A stretch of 64,000 nucleotides of DNA, taken from NCBI RefSeq assembly GCF_018918045.1, contig NZ_JAHLPU010000026.1, positions 1 through 64,000 of the forward strand. The letters are read 5' to 3'. Origin of the DNA: Pseudoflavonifractor sp. MSJ-30 (GTDB taxonomy: Bacteria; Bacillota; Clostridia; Oscillospirales; Oscillospiraceae). Position 1 is the stretch's first letter, and each line of letters starts with the position of its first letter. Below the pieces are notes generated by a model. It made no database searches and was not told the DNA's origin. It saw only the letters and a list, made by a program, of their open reading frames with translations. Shown here piece after piece: positions 15,999 through 25,272 of this stretch. A program made the translations under genes and the position numbers.

Positions 15999-17106
15999 AC
16001 GTTTTCAACAATCCGCTGAGCTGGTAAAGCACATTGGCCGCATCTTCACGGGTCAGATTTTCCCTATCCGGGAGGGACAGACCGCATTCTTCCAGCGCCG
16101 CCAGACGTGCTTCCGGTTCCGCCTCCAGATCCATGCAGGCGCAGAGCAGGGCAGCCGCTTCTCCGGAAGTCACAGCGTCGGCTTCCTCAAAGTCCCCCTG
16201 CCAGATCGTCCCGGCGGTGAGACCTGCCCGCAGCGCTGCCACGGCATAGGGACGCAGCCATTGGGGGATATTTCCGCTGAGAGACGCGTCCGCCTGGTCT
16301 TCCACAGGAATGCTCAGCGTTTTCACGACCATTGTCAGGAACTCACCCTTCGTGACGGTCTTCTCCGGGAAGAAGCAGGGATTTCCCGCCAGGGTTTCGC
16401 CTTCAAAAATTCCCGTTGAACGCATCCACTCCGCCGTAAAGGCGCAGTCCGTGCCGAAGGTATCCGTATACTCTGTGGGTTCTGTGGGGCGGAGAATGGT
16501 AATGGTGACTGTTGCCTCCCGGGAAACCTTCCCCTGAGGATCCGCAGCCGTATAGGCGAAGGAATCCACGCCGACCTTATTGGTTTTGGGCGTATAGGTG
16601 AATTCCCCGTTTTCCCCGATGGTCACCTCACCCCTGCGGGGCTGGCGGGTAACTGTGAAGGTCAGAGTCTCCCCTTCCGGATCCTTTGCCCGCAGATTGC
16701 CCGTATTTGCCAGATTCTTATAGGTCTCCATGGCGGAATCCTCCGCAATGGGGGCCTTATTTTCTTTCCCCCGGATACCAAGGCTCAGGCTTATCTCAGC
16801 CCCCAGCCCCGAATCACTGACAGGCAGATAGGCCAGGGTCTCCACAATATCCGCTTCTGTTCTGTCCGGTGTATAAGTGACGGCGTTCAGCTGCTCCCAG
16901 GTCAGCACGTCCCCGGAACGCAGCACCCGATTCCCCAGCCGCAGCACCCCCGAGGCCGGGATCTCCCGCAGGCACACGCCCTGCAGATCTTCCCCAAACT
17001 CCTGAGAACCGAAGCAATAGACGCTGCCGCTTTCAACTTCCGCGGCTGCTGCCGACATTGGCAAGGCCAGCAGGAACAGCAGGCAGAGTATCTTTCGCAA
17101 TTTCAT
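15997..17106 (-). CDS. secreted Ig-like/SLH domain protein
   Basis: 369 residues. A signal peptide (MKLRKILCLLFLLALPMSAAAAE) is followed by a first domain of unknown type, then a cadherin/Ig-like domain at about 125-205 with the familiar pattern DPEGETLTFTV...GEVTIGENGEFTYTP...GVDSFAYTAADPQG. The C-terminal 150 residues look like degenerate S-layer homology repeats (KGEFLTMVVKTL; RPYAVAALRAGLTAG; SGEAAALLCACM; REDAANVLYQL), which attach proteins to cell-wall polymers. Probably a surface-anchored protein. It follows the membrane glycosyltransferase gene, and its ribosome site is buried in the hairpin at 17112-17143. Confidence 0.82.
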   Translation of the reverse strand: MKLRKILCLLFLLALPMSAAAAEVESGSVYCFGSQEFGEDLQGVCLREIPASGVLRLGNRVLRSGDVLTWEQLNAVTYTPDRTEADIVETLAYLPVSDSGLGAEISLSLGIRGKENKAPIAEDSAMETYKNLANTGNLRAKDPEGETLTFTVTRQPRRGEVTIGENGEFTYTPKTNKVGVDSFAYTAADPQGKVSREATVTITILRPTEPTEYTDTFGTDCAFTAEWMRSTGIFEGETLAGNPCFFPEKTVTKGEFLTMVVKTLSIPVEDQADASLSGNIPQWLRPYAVAALRAGLTAGTIWQGDFEEADAVTSGEAAALLCACMDLEAEPEARLAALEECGLSLPDRENLTREDAANVLYQLSGLLKT

Positions 17107-17111
17107 AGAAA

Positions 17112-17143
17112 ACTACCTCCAGAAAAGATTTTCCGGAGGTAGT
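17112..17143 (-). other. hairpin that sequesters the ribosome site and resembles a terminator
   Basis: On the minus strand ACTACCTCC-GGAAAA pairs with TTTTC-T-GGAGGTAGT (14 of 16 positions). The 3' arm contains GGAGGT, the ribosome-binding site of the SLH-protein gene, and TTTTCT follows directly. It could both attenuate transcription from the glycosyltransferase gene and limit translation of the next gene. Confidence 0.7.
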
Positions 17144-17167
17144 GTTTGCCAGAACTGGCGGAACTAT

Positions 17168-18697
17168 TCATTTTTTCCACAGGCTGTAACCAGACTGTGT
17201 ATCAACGCATGAGTATTCGCTTTCCAGCATGGCGGCGACGGTATCAGGTTCCACAGTGTCCGCACCGGTCACCACCCACCTGGCTTCCCCACTGCGCAGG
17301 TAGTTCTCGATCTCCCGGCCAATCTCCGGGGCCAGCTGGATGTAGTGGGGCTGCCAGTCGCAGTAGCGCATGGGTGGCTGGAGGCCAGCCTGAATGTACC
17401 AGGCCGAGCAGGAACTCAGGCCATAGACATATACTCTATCCCGCTCTTCCTCCGGAATATGGGCCAGCAGCGCCTGCACAGCATCATAGTCCTGCCGCTC
17501 CTCCACATTATAACGGACGCAGTACATGGCATAGCGGATCTCCTCGATAGCCCGGGGGCAGAGCAGTTTCCACTGTCCAGCTACGGAGGCCAGTATCAGC
17601 AAAACGGACGCGGTCAGGCACACCCACCGGCTCTTGGCCCGGCGAATCTGGAGCCGCTGGGCATTCCAGGCCAGCAGATAACCTCCCAGTACCCAAAGGG
17701 GCAGCGCCAGCACAAAATAATGGGCGTAGCCGTTACCCATCGCTGCCGCCGTCAGCAGCGTCAGCACTCCGGAAACGTACAGCAGCCACTGCTTCCAGTC
17801 CTTTACCCGGTAGACCACCAGTACGATCAGAGGAAACAGCACCGTCAGCAGGCAGGGCCAGATATTTTTCAGATTCCACAGTTTTTCCACAAAGCCCGCC
17901 TCATCGGAATAGGCAAAGCCGAAAAGGAAGACCTGGGAAATCATGTCACCAAGGATACCGTTGCGGAACGCCCAGACACAAGCCGGGGCAATGCCCGCCA
18001 AAATGCCCAGCAGGAACATTCCGGCATTGGCAAACAGATTCCGGATACGCTTCCATGCCAGCAGATTGCAGGTGACGGTCAGCAGAATAGCCCCAATGAT
18101 AGCGGCGTTGGTGACCCGGATCATGGCCATGATGCCGAACGCAATCCCGTAACAGAGGCCATACAGAGGGGGATGGTCCTGGTTTTCGGGACTTGGGATT
18201 CTTGTAACGCCCAGATATTTCAGGCACAGGTACAGGCAAGGCATCAAAAAGGGCATGGACAGCTCTTCCGTCAGATTGCCGCCGGTCATGGTATAGCTGA
18301 GCATGACCGCCCCGGGAAACAGCAGCAGAAGCGAGGCCCAGAGATGGCAGCCCTTTTCCGGGGAAATCAAATCAAAGCACTTGAAGCTGAACAGAAGCGT
18401 CACAAACAGGCACAGGCACTGCACGGTGAAGGCTCCCAGCCGCCCGGGCAGCAGGAGTTGGCCCAGGTACTCCATCCAGAAAAGATAGGGCCCTTTCATA
18501 TCAAAATAATCCCGGTAAGGAAGCAGTCCTTTCGTCATGCCCTCCCCTACCAGCCGAAAGAAGGCGGCATCCTGGCCCACGTTGTACTTGAGCAGAGGGG
18601 TCGTGGACAGGGAGCAGACCGCAAGATAGCCCACCGCCAAAGCTGCCAGCAGAAGCGCGCGAAAAAGCCTATTCAGAAACGAACGTTTTTTTTCCAT
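17168..18697 (-). CDS. GT39-like (GT-C fold) membrane glycosyltransferase
   Basis: 509 residues with about 10-11 transmembrane helices. The first extracellular loop carries YRDYFDMKGPYLFW, matching the D...KGP motif with the catalytic Asp of polyprenyl-phosphate-dependent GT-C enzymes (ArnT/PMT/GT39 group). A soluble C-terminal domain of about 110 residues follows the last helix (VQALLAHIPEEERDRVYVYGL). It probably transfers a sugar from a lipid carrier to an envelope polymer or protein; the acceptor is unknown. The neighbouring gene encodes a secreted SLH-type protein, which may or may not be a client. Confidence 0.85.
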   Translation of the reverse strand: MEKKRSFLNRLFRALLLAALAVGYLAVCSLSTTPLLKYNVGQDAAFFRLVGEGMTKGLLPYRDYFDMKGPYLFWMEYLGQLLLPGRLGAFTVQCLCLFVTLLFSFKCFDLISPEKGCHLWASLLLLFPGAVMLSYTMTGGNLTEELSMPFLMPCLYLCLKYLGVTRIPSPENQDHPPLYGLCYGIAFGIMAMIRVTNAAIIGAILLTVTCNLLAWKRIRNLFANAGMFLLGILAGIAPACVWAFRNGILGDMISQVFLFGFAYSDEAGFVEKLWNLKNIWPCLLTVLFPLIVLVVYRVKDWKQWLLYVSGVLTLLTAAAMGNGYAHYFVLALPLWVLGGYLLAWNAQRLQIRRAKSRWVCLTASVLLILASVAGQWKLLCPRAIEEIRYAMYCVRYNVEERQDYDAVQALLAHIPEEERDRVYVYGLSSCSAWYIQAGLQPPMRYCDWQPHYIQLAPEIGREIENYLRSGEARWVVTGADTVEPDTVAAMLESEYSCVDTQSGYSLWKK

Positions 18698-18753
18698 GGT
18701 TTCGCCTTTCTATGGTTCTTTGTAAAGCTGATCATGTCTCACCCTGATTTTAC

Positions 18754-18796
18754 AAAAAAATCCAGCCGCCGTAAAGAGGGAACTTTCGGCGGCTGG
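18754..18796 (-). terminator. terminator of the opp operon
   Basis: On the minus strand CCAGCCGCCG pairs with CGGCGGCTGG, followed by ATTTTTTT, directly after the DUF3899 gene. Confidence 0.88.
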
Positions 18797-18800
18797 GATT

Positions 18801-19196
18801 TTATGCGGTCATTTCGAAAACGATCAGAAGGACGGCAGATACGGCCAGCCACACAAGGCCCGCGTACAGCAGCCCCGCGGGGCTTTTGCGCTTCTTCGCC
18901 TTCCGGGCCTGGTATTCCTGCATGGTCTCCTGGTCCCGGGCGTTGCCGATGCTGGCACCGGGCACATGGAGATGGAACACGGACTGCACGCCGTAACCCA
19001 GCACGTCAAAGACTCCCTGGTTGGCAACGAACCGAAGCACACCTACGCCCAGCAGCAGCACTGCTGCCACAAAGCAGCCGTCACACAGCTGGCGCAGGGT
19101 ACCGTAGCCCTGATCCCGGTTGATGAGAATCACCAGGGCGCAGAGCACAGCGCCCACGGCAAAACTCACCAGAAAGCTCTTCAGCTTCTTGTTCAT
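18801..19196 (-). CDS. DUF3899 domain membrane protein
   Basis: 131 residues with about three to four hydrophobic segments ([59 protein letters not shown]) and a hydrophilic, charged loop ([20 protein letters not shown]). Matches the DUF3899 pattern; function unknown. Its ATG overlaps the stop of the oppF-like gene (ATGA), so it is the sixth gene of the peptide-transport operon and may assist that transporter. Confidence 0.8.
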   Translation of the reverse strand: MNKKLKSFLVSFAVGAVLCALVILINRDQGYGTLRQLCDGCFVAAVLLLGVGVLRFVANQGVFDVLGYGVQSVFHLHVPGASIGNARDQETMQEYQARKAKKRKSPAGLLYAGLVWLAVSAVLLIVFEMTA

Positions 19197-20398
19197 TTGC
19201 TCAGCTCCTGCTGATACTTGGCAAACTCCGCGTCATTGCACTGAACGAAGTGGCCCGGAGCGACTTCCCGGAAGCTGGGCTTGTCCACAGAGTAGTCGTG
19301 CTCAGCCAGAGGGTTATAGGTGATCCGCTGGCGCTTCTTCTCGTACACGGGGTCCGGCAGAGGAATGGCGGACAACAGGGACTTGGTATAGGGGTGCAGG
19401 GGGTGGGCGAACAGTTCGTCAGAGGAGGCCATCTCCACCATTTTGCCGAAGTACATAACGCCGATGCGGTCGGAGAAGTACTTGACCACGGACAGGTCAT
19501 GGGCAATGAAGAGAATGGTCAGGCCGAACTTCTCCCGCAGCTCGTTCAGCAGGTTGATTACCTGCGCCTGAACGGACACGTCCAGAGCGGACACAGGCTC
19601 ATCCGCGATGATCAGTTCAGGGTTCATAATGACGCTGCGGGCCACGCCGATACGCTGCCGCTGGCCACCGGAGAACTCATGGGGATAGCGGGTGGCATGC
19701 TCAGGCACCAGGCCAACCAGTTCCAGCATTTCATTGACCTTCTGGGTAATGACCTGATCGTCCCGCTCACCCTGAATGACCAGGCCCTCGGAGATGATCT
19801 CCTTGACGGTCATACGGGGGTCCAGAGAGGCGATGGGGTCCTGGAAGATCATCTGGATCTGGGTCACAAGCCGGGTCTTCCTTGCCTTGCGAAGCTCGTT
19901 CCTGTACTCGGCCTCCAGTCTGGTTTTCTCTTCGCCGGACGCCTTGGTCAGCAGAGCCTCATACTTTTCCTTCACGGCAGCTGTCCGCTGCTGCGCGTAG
20001 ACCTTGTCACAGTGTTTCTGATCGGCATCGGCTTCCTTCATCAGGCGGCGCTGCTCGGAGATGGTCTTCTCCATCTCCGCCTTCAGCGCGGCGGCATTCT
20101 CGGGATGCTCACTGGAAGCGGTCTTGTAGTCCTCTCTGGCCTTTTCAATGGTGTTCTTGTAGGACTGCTTGCCCGCGGCAATGCGGATGCCCTTGAAGAA
20201 CACACTGCCGGAGGTAATGTTGTACAGCTTGATGATGGAACGGCCGGTGGTGGTCTTGCCGCAGCCGGACTCGCCGACCAGGCCAAAGACCTCGCCCTTC
20301 CTGATCTCAAAGCTCACATCGTCCACAGCCTTGGTAGGTCCGAAGTACTGGCACAGATGGTCTACCTTCAGCAGGACTTCCTGGTTCTTATTCTCCAT
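19193..20398 (-). CDS. oppF: oligopeptide ABC transporter ATPase OppF-like, with coiled-coil insert
   Basis: 401 residues from ATG 20398 (GGAGGT seven bases upstream; a GTG nine bases earlier is too close to that site). Walker A is GESGCGKTT (42-50), Q-loop MIFQDPIAS near 186, signature FSGGQRQR, Walker [12 protein letters not shown], switch IAHDLS. Between the strand after Walker A and the Q-loop there is an additional, strongly charged helical segment of about 95 residues (roughly 77-175) rich in K, E, A and R, absent from ordinary OppF. The C-terminal region lacks the usual Cys cluster. It energises the OppBC pore with OppD. Confidence 0.9.
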   Translation of the reverse strand: MENKNQEVLLKVDHLCQYFGPTKAVDDVSFEIRKGEVFGLVGESGCGKTTTGRSIIKLYNITSGSVFFKGIRIAAGKQSYKNTIEKAREDYKTASSEHPENAAALKAEMEKTISEQRRLMKEADADQKHCDKVYAQQRTAAVKEKYEALLTKASGEEKTRLEAEYRNELRKARKTRLVTQIQMIFQDPIASLDPRMTVKEIISEGLVIQGERDDQVITQKVNEMLELVGLVPEHATRYPHEFSGGQRQRIGVARSVIMNPELIIADEPVSALDVSVQAQVINLLNELREKFGLTILFIAHDLSVVKYFSDRIGVMYFGKMVEMASSDELFAHPLHPYTKSLLSAIPLPDPVYEKKRQRITYNPLAEHDYSVDKPSFREVAPGHFVQCNDAEFAKYQQELSK

Positions 20399-22556
20399 CC
20401 GCGGCACCTCCGTTCTTTTCCTTCATTCTGCGAATACGGTCAACAATGATCTTGGGCATTTCCACCTTGGGCGCATCGGGGTGCAGCAGCCAGGTGGCGG
20501 CATAGTGGGTATCGCTGATCTTAAACATGGGAGGCTGCTGCTCGAAATCGATCTGCATGGCATACTTGTTCCGGGCCGCAAAGGCATCACCCACAGGGGG
20601 ATAGATCATATTGGGGGGTGTACCGGGGATGGCTTCCAGCTTCTCGTTGGTGTCCAGATCCGGCATGGAGGACATCAGCGCCCAGGTATAGGGATGGGCG
20701 GCACGGTAGAAGATATCCTCGGCGGTGCCGTACTCCACAATCTTTCCGGCGTACATAACAGCCACGCGGTCGGCCATGTTGGCCACAACGCCCAGGTCAT
20801 GGGTGATAAAGATAACGGACAACTGGCGCTCCCGCTTCAGCTTATTAATCAGCTCCAGAATCTGGCTCTGAATGGTTACGTCCAGAGCGGTGGTGGGCTC
20901 GTCGCAGATCAGGATATCCGGGTTGGCGGCCAGGGCGATGGCAATGACGATTCTCTGCCGCATACCGCCGGAGAACTCAAAGGGATACTGGTTGTAGCGT
21001 CTGTGGGGTTCGGCAATACCAACCTCGTCCATCAGCTTGATGGCGCGGCGCTTGGCAATGCGCTTTGTTACTTTGTCCACAACGCCGGAGGCGTTTGCCT
21101 TGAAGAAATCCACCAGTTCAATGGCCTGCGCCTTGTAGTCCCGGTCCTGCTTCCGGGCCAGCAGCTCCTGATAATGCTCAATCAGACGGGTCAGCAGGTG
21201 GTCGATGTTCTGCTTGACCAGCTCCATATCCACAGTGGAGGCGGCGGCGACTTCCCAGTCAGGAGTCTTGCCCCGGGCAACCAGCTTGTCGTGCTTCCGC
21301 TTGTCCTTGTCGTGAGCCTTGATGGCCTTGGCATTGCCGGCAATGGCGTGGAAGTAGGTATCCAGTTCGCTCTTCAGACTGGTGGAGAAGGTATGGGTCA
21401 GAGAATCCTTGTGGATGTTCAGAGAATCCACCGTGGCCATAACAGCGGCGTTCAGAGCCTTGTGGGTATCATAGGACTCTTTCTTATCCAGGTTCTCCCT
21501 GCCGAAAACGCTTCTGGCCTGCTCCAGCGCTTCCACAGCCTTGGCCATGTTCTCATAGGAGGTATTGGCGGTGTACTTCAGCGCGGCCACGGTATTTTCC
21601 AGGAACTCGTTCATGAAATGACCATCCAGATATCCCAGCAGGAACTCGTTCAGTTCCGGAACAGGCATAGCAGGCAGAGGCTCGTTGGCAAAGGTCACAT
21701 AGTAACCCATGCGGAAGAAGTTGGGGGCCTCCTTGGCCATGGCGGAGCGGAGAATCTCCCGGATCTCCCGCATGGCGGAGAGAGTCCCGGACTGGTCTCC
21801 GGACTTTCTGCCATCCTTATAGAGCTTGTTCAAAGAACCGGCCAGAGACTTTATCTGCTCGGCCTCTTCCTTGACCACATACTCGTTGACGGAGGCGGCG
21901 GCCTGAACGGCGATATCATTCACCCGATCGGTGGCGTCCTTATCCGCCTGCTTTTCCAGCTCAAAAATCAGAACGTCCAGATCGTCCAGAGCCTCCTGGG
22001 CGGCCTCATGGGCCTTTGCGTAAGCAGCTTCCAGCTCGATATGCTTGAACTCAAACTTGTCGAAGTCCTTGCACATCTGGGTGAGACGGGCGGCCTTTTC
22101 GGAGTCATTGGGAGCCAGCGTCTGGATCATGGCGGTATTCAGGCCCTTCAGGGTATCGTTGAAGTTCCTGCGGCTCTCCCGCTGGCGGGCCTTGCCTTTC
22201 AGGAGCATAGCCTCGGTCAGCTGGCGGCCGATTTTGACAATGGGGTTCAGGCTGGACATGGGGTCCTGGAAGATCATGGCGATCTTGTCGCCCCGAATCT
22301 TGTGGAACTCCTCCTCGCTGATCTTCAGCAGGTCCTTGCCGTCATAGATAATCTCGCCGGACTCGGTGACGGCATTGTTGGCCTGAATGCCCAGAATTGC
22401 CTTGGAGGTCACGGACTTGCCGGAGCCGGACTCGCCCACGATGGCCAGGGTCTCGCCCTTGGCCAGGTCAAAGTCAATACCCCGAACAGCCTGGACCTTA
22501 CCGTTGGAGGTGCGGAAGGATATCCGCAGATTACGCACTTGCAGTTTGGTTTCCAT
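20388..22556 (-). CDS. oppD: oligopeptide ABC transporter ATPase OppD-like, with very large helical insert
   Basis: 722 residues, roughly twice the normal OppD length. Walker A is GESGSGKS (41-48), Q-loop MIFQDPMSS near 97; the signature FSGGMRQR appears only near 528, where an ordinary OppD has it near 160. The intervening 365 or so residues (about 125-490) are almost entirely charged, helix-forming sequence. Walker [13 protein letters not shown] and switch THDLG are intact, and the C-terminal substrate-transporter tail ([13 protein letters not shown]) is present. The ATPase core therefore looks functional, with a big domain grafted into the helical subdomain. Start overlaps the oppC stop (TGATG). 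Confidence 0.92.
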   Translation of the reverse strand: METKLQVRNLRISFRTSNGKVQAVRGIDFDLAKGETLAIVGESGSGKSVTSKAILGIQANNAVTESGEIIYDGKDLLKISEEEFHKIRGDKIAMIFQDPMSSLNPIVKIGRQLTEAMLLKGKARQRESRRNFNDTLKGLNTAMIQTLAPNDSEKAARLTQMCKDFDKFEFKHIELEAAYAKAHEAAQEALDDLDVLIFELEKQADKDATDRVNDIAVQAAASVNEYVVKEEAEQIKSLAGSLNKLYKDGRKSGDQSGTLSAMREIREILRSAMAKEAPNFFRMGYYVTFANEPLPAMPVPELNEFLLGYLDGHFMNEFLENTVAALKYTANTSYENMAKAVEALEQARSVFGRENLDKKESYDTHKALNAAVMATVDSLNIHKDSLTHTFSTSLKSELDTYFHAIAGNAKAIKAHDKDKRKHDKLVARGKTPDWEVAAASTVDMELVKQNIDHLLTRLIEHYQELLARKQDRDYKAQAIELVDFFKANASGVVDKVTKRIAKRRAIKLMDEVGIAEPHRRYNQYPFEFSGGMRQRIVIAIALAANPDILICDEPTTALDVTIQSQILELINKLKRERQLSVIFITHDLGVVANMADRVAVMYAGKIVEYGTAEDIFYRAAHPYTWALMSSMPDLDTNEKLEAIPGTPPNMIYPPVGDAFAARNKYAMQIDFEQQPPMFKISDTHYAATWLLHPDAPKVEMPKIIVDRIRRMKEKNGGAADGE

Positions 22557-24091
22557 CAGTCGTCCTCCCCTCTGGTAGTCGGGTTAAAGGCATCCCGCAG
22601 GCCGTTGCCAAACAGGTTGAAAGAGATCATCAGCAGACTCAGGAAGATGCTGGGCCACAGCAGCGTATGAGGCGCGCTTGTAACGGCGGCATTGCCCTGG
22701 CTCAGCAGGGTGCCGATGGTGGTGCCGGCGAAAGCGGACAGATCCACAATGCCAAGATAGGAAATGGTGGTCTCAGACCGGATAACGCTGGGAATAACCA
22801 GAGCGCAGCTGGTGATAATGGTGCCGATGGCATTGGGGAAGATGTGCTTGAACATCAGCCGGGCATCGGATGCGCCCAGAGTACGGGCAGCCATAACGAA
22901 TTCCTGGCCCTTGAAGCGGTAGAACTGCTTCCGGGTCAGGGCGGCCATACCGATCCAGCCCGTCAGCACGAACGCGAACAGCAGCGACGGTACAACGCCC
23001 CACTTCTGTGCCAGATGCAGCTGGAACAGGGTGATAACGACCACAAAGGGCAGGCCGGACAGGATATCGGAAATACGGTCCATGAACAGGTCAATACGGC
23101 CGCCGTAGTAGCCCTGAATGGCGCCGTAGATGGCGCCGATGGTCAGGTTGATGGCGGAGACCAGCAGAGCGAAAATCAGAGAGAACCGTGCGCCAACACC
23201 AACGGCGGCAAACAGGTCCTGACCCATGGAGGTGGTTCCGAAGACGTAGCTTGGCTCATGGCCGTTCAGGTACTGGTAGTAGTTGTAGTAGCACACACGA
23301 GCCTGAACAGAGCCGGACTTCTTGGCGGAGTAAATATAGCTGCCGTCGTCGCCCGCAATGCGCAGGGAGTTGTACTCCGCGCCCTCAATGGACTTCTTGG
23401 TGCAGTAGACCGGCTGCAGATTGCCATCGGCGTCCAGCACGGCGCTGCCGCTGCCGTCCACCTGATACCAGATATTGGGGGTATCCGTGGAGCCGCCGAT
23501 GTCGGCAGGGTCTACATAGGGGTAGATGACCTGAATGCCGGTCTCGTTCTGCCAATCCTGAATTTTCTGGAACTCGGCATAGGAGAACACGCGGTAAACA
23601 ATACCCAGCTCATAATACCGGTTCACGTACAGATCGTAGGTCTTCCGCTCTACCATCTGGCCCCGGTACTTGACGGTGGTGACGTTTTCCTTCACCACAC
23701 CCAGCACAGGCTCCATTCCGGTCTCCTGGGCGATGCCCTTCCAGTAGTTCATGGAAGTCTCATTCTGGCTGGAATGTACCTTGGCGCCGTCCATAATACC
23801 AATATGCAGCTTGGCAATGGAAGGAACATAGGAGGGGTAGTTGATATACAGTTTGTCCTTATCGTTGATGGAATAGGGGGACAACAGCGGAGAAATCAGA
23901 GAAAACAGGATCAGAAAAGCAAGAATCCAGGCAGCAACCACAGAGGACTTGTTCTTGGAGAATCGCAGCAGGGCATCCTGGAAGAAGCTGCGGGACTTGG
24001 TCTCCAGCCGCTTGTCGTGGAGCTGGGCATCCATTTGGACGAACCGAAATTTCTCCTGGGGAATATGTTCAAAATTCGTATTATTGCTCAT
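22556..24091 (-). CDS. oppC: oligopeptide ABC transporter permease OppC-like, with extracellular domain insert
   Basis: 511 residues against about 300 for typical OppC. After a cytoplasmic N-terminus and the first transmembrane helix (VVAAWILAFLILFSLISPLL, about 55-75) comes a segment of about 190 residues outside the membrane, rich in Tyr, Asn and Gly (YSINDKDKLYINYPSYVPS to YYQYLNGHEPSYVFG). The normal permease core follows: FGTTSMGQDLFA, then about five helices with the EAA loop RTLGASDARLMFKHIFPNAI. The extra domain could contact the enlarged binding protein (inference). Confidence 0.92.
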   Translation of the reverse strand: MSNNTNFEHIPQEKFRFVQMDAQLHDKRLETKSRSFFQDALLRFSKNKSSVVAAWILAFLILFSLISPLLSPYSINDKDKLYINYPSYVPSIAKLHIGIMDGAKVHSSQNETSMNYWKGIAQETGMEPVLGVVKENVTTVKYRGQMVERKTYDLYVNRYYELGIVYRVFSYAEFQKIQDWQNETGIQVIYPYVDPADIGGSTDTPNIWYQVDGSGSAVLDADGNLQPVYCTKKSIEGAEYNSLRIAGDDGSYIYSAKKSGSVQARVCYYNYYQYLNGHEPSYVFGTTSMGQDLFAAVGVGARFSLIFALLVSAINLTIGAIYGAIQGYYGGRIDLFMDRISDILSGLPFVVVITLFQLHLAQKWGVVPSLLFAFVLTGWIGMAALTRKQFYRFKGQEFVMAARTLGASDARLMFKHIFPNAIGTIITSCALVIPSVIRSETTISYLGIVDLSAFAGTTIGTLLSQGNAAVTSAPHTLLWPSIFLSLLMISFNLFGNGLRDAFNPTTRGEDD

Positions 24092-25041
24092 TTCTTAGAC
24101 CCCATTCTGATGCGCGGATCGATAAAGCCGTAGCTGATATCGACCACAAGGTTGGCGACCAGTCCGATTGCGGTGTAGAAGCAGGTGGTCAGCATGAAGA
24201 TCGGGTAGTCCTGGGCGTTGATGGCGTCAATGGTCAGGCGGCCGACGCCGGGGATGGAGAAAATCTTCTCAATGATCAGGCTGCCGCCCAGAATGCTGAC
24301 GAACTCGCCGATGATGGCGGGAACGACGACTACGAAGCAGTTCCGCAAAGCGTGGCGCACAGTGGCCTGAGCCTTGGTCAGGCCCTTGGTCCGTGCCAGC
24401 AGCATGAATTCGCTGGTCAGCACCTCCGTCAGCTCCGCCCGGGTGGTCCGGGTAAACGCGGCAACGGTGCCAAAGCCCAGGGACATGATGGCGGGAATCA
24501 TACTGACAAACATAGCGGGGCTGAACCAGTCGGTGCCGGACTTCATCAGGAAAGGCAGCCAGCCCAGCTTATAGCTGAATACATACTGGATGATAAAGGC
24601 GTAAACGAAGTTGGGCACAGAAATGACCACCATGGTCAGGGTAGAAATGGTATAGTCCACCCAGGTATTCTTCTTCAGCGCCGCGAAGATGCCGAAGGCA
24701 ATGCCCAGAGGAATGCTGAACAGCACGGAATAGAGGTTGACAATAACGGTAGCGGGCATTCTCTGGGAGAACAGCTTCACGACATCCTGTCCGAAGAACA
24801 GCTTGTCGCTGACGCCCCAGTTGAAGTCCGTTACAATATCCTTCAGGAATATTCCGAACTGGACCATATAGGGTTTGTTGTAACCTGCCGCTTCCCGGCG
24901 GGCCTCAATGACGATGGTATGGGGGTCGCCTGCGGGCAGCTGTGCCGGCGGAAGCATCCGGATCAGCACAAAGCACATGCAGGTAATGATCATAAAGACG
25001 ATCACCATGTAGACAATTCTTTGGAGACTGTATTTGAGCAA
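24088..25041 (-). CDS. oppB: oligopeptide ABC transporter permease OppB-like
   Basis: 317 residues, normal for OppB. N-terminal helix SLQRIVYMVIVFMIITCMCFVLIRMLPP, then an extracellular loop of about 70 residues and five further helices. The EAA region reads EFMLLARTKGLTKAQATVRHALRNC and the C-terminus FYTAIGLVANLVVDISYGFIDPRIRMGSKK. It pairs with the OppC-like subunit, whose start overlaps its stop. It is the only subunit of this system without an added domain. A 232-nt spacer with two hairpins separates it from the binding-protein gene. Confidence 0.94.
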   Translation of the reverse strand: MLKYSLQRIVYMVIVFMIITCMCFVLIRMLPPAQLPAGDPHTIVIEARREAAGYNKPYMVQFGIFLKDIVTDFNWGVSDKLFFGQDVVKLFSQRMPATVIVNLYSVLFSIPLGIAFGIFAALKKNTWVDYTISTLTMVVISVPNFVYAFIIQYVFSYKLGWLPFLMKSGTDWFSPAMFVSMIPAIMSLGFGTVAAFTRTTRAELTEVLTSEFMLLARTKGLTKAQATVRHALRNCFVVVVPAIIGEFVSILGGSLIIEKIFSIPGVGRLTIDAINAQDYPIFMLTTCFYTAIGLVANLVVDISYGFIDPRIRMGSKK

Positions 25042-25172
25042 TTTGCCTTCCTCCCTGTTTATTTTTTGAAACCGCAGACCTTGCGGGGCATTTTACCCTG
25101 TTATAACAGGGAATAGGCTCAGCCTTTCCGTTTCCGGGAGGGCTCAGTCCATTCCCCATATACAGAAATCGA

Positions 25173-25202
25173 CTGTAATGGGGGCCGAAGCCCCCATTAC
25201 AG
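25173..25202 (-). other. oppA-oppB intercistronic hairpin
   Basis: A perfect 13-bp stem, CTGTAATGGGGGC with GCCCCCATTACAG, closed by a TTCG tetraloop on the transcribed strand. No T tract follows. It probably protects the oppA message or causes partial termination. A second perfect palindrome CCCTGTTATAACAGGG lies at 25096-25111. Confidence 0.75.
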
Positions 25203-25272
25203 CTGCGTTAGAGTTTTCTCAGTGGAAACTGGCCTTTGGGCGCTCCGATAGGCTCGGAGTTTCCGTTAAAAA

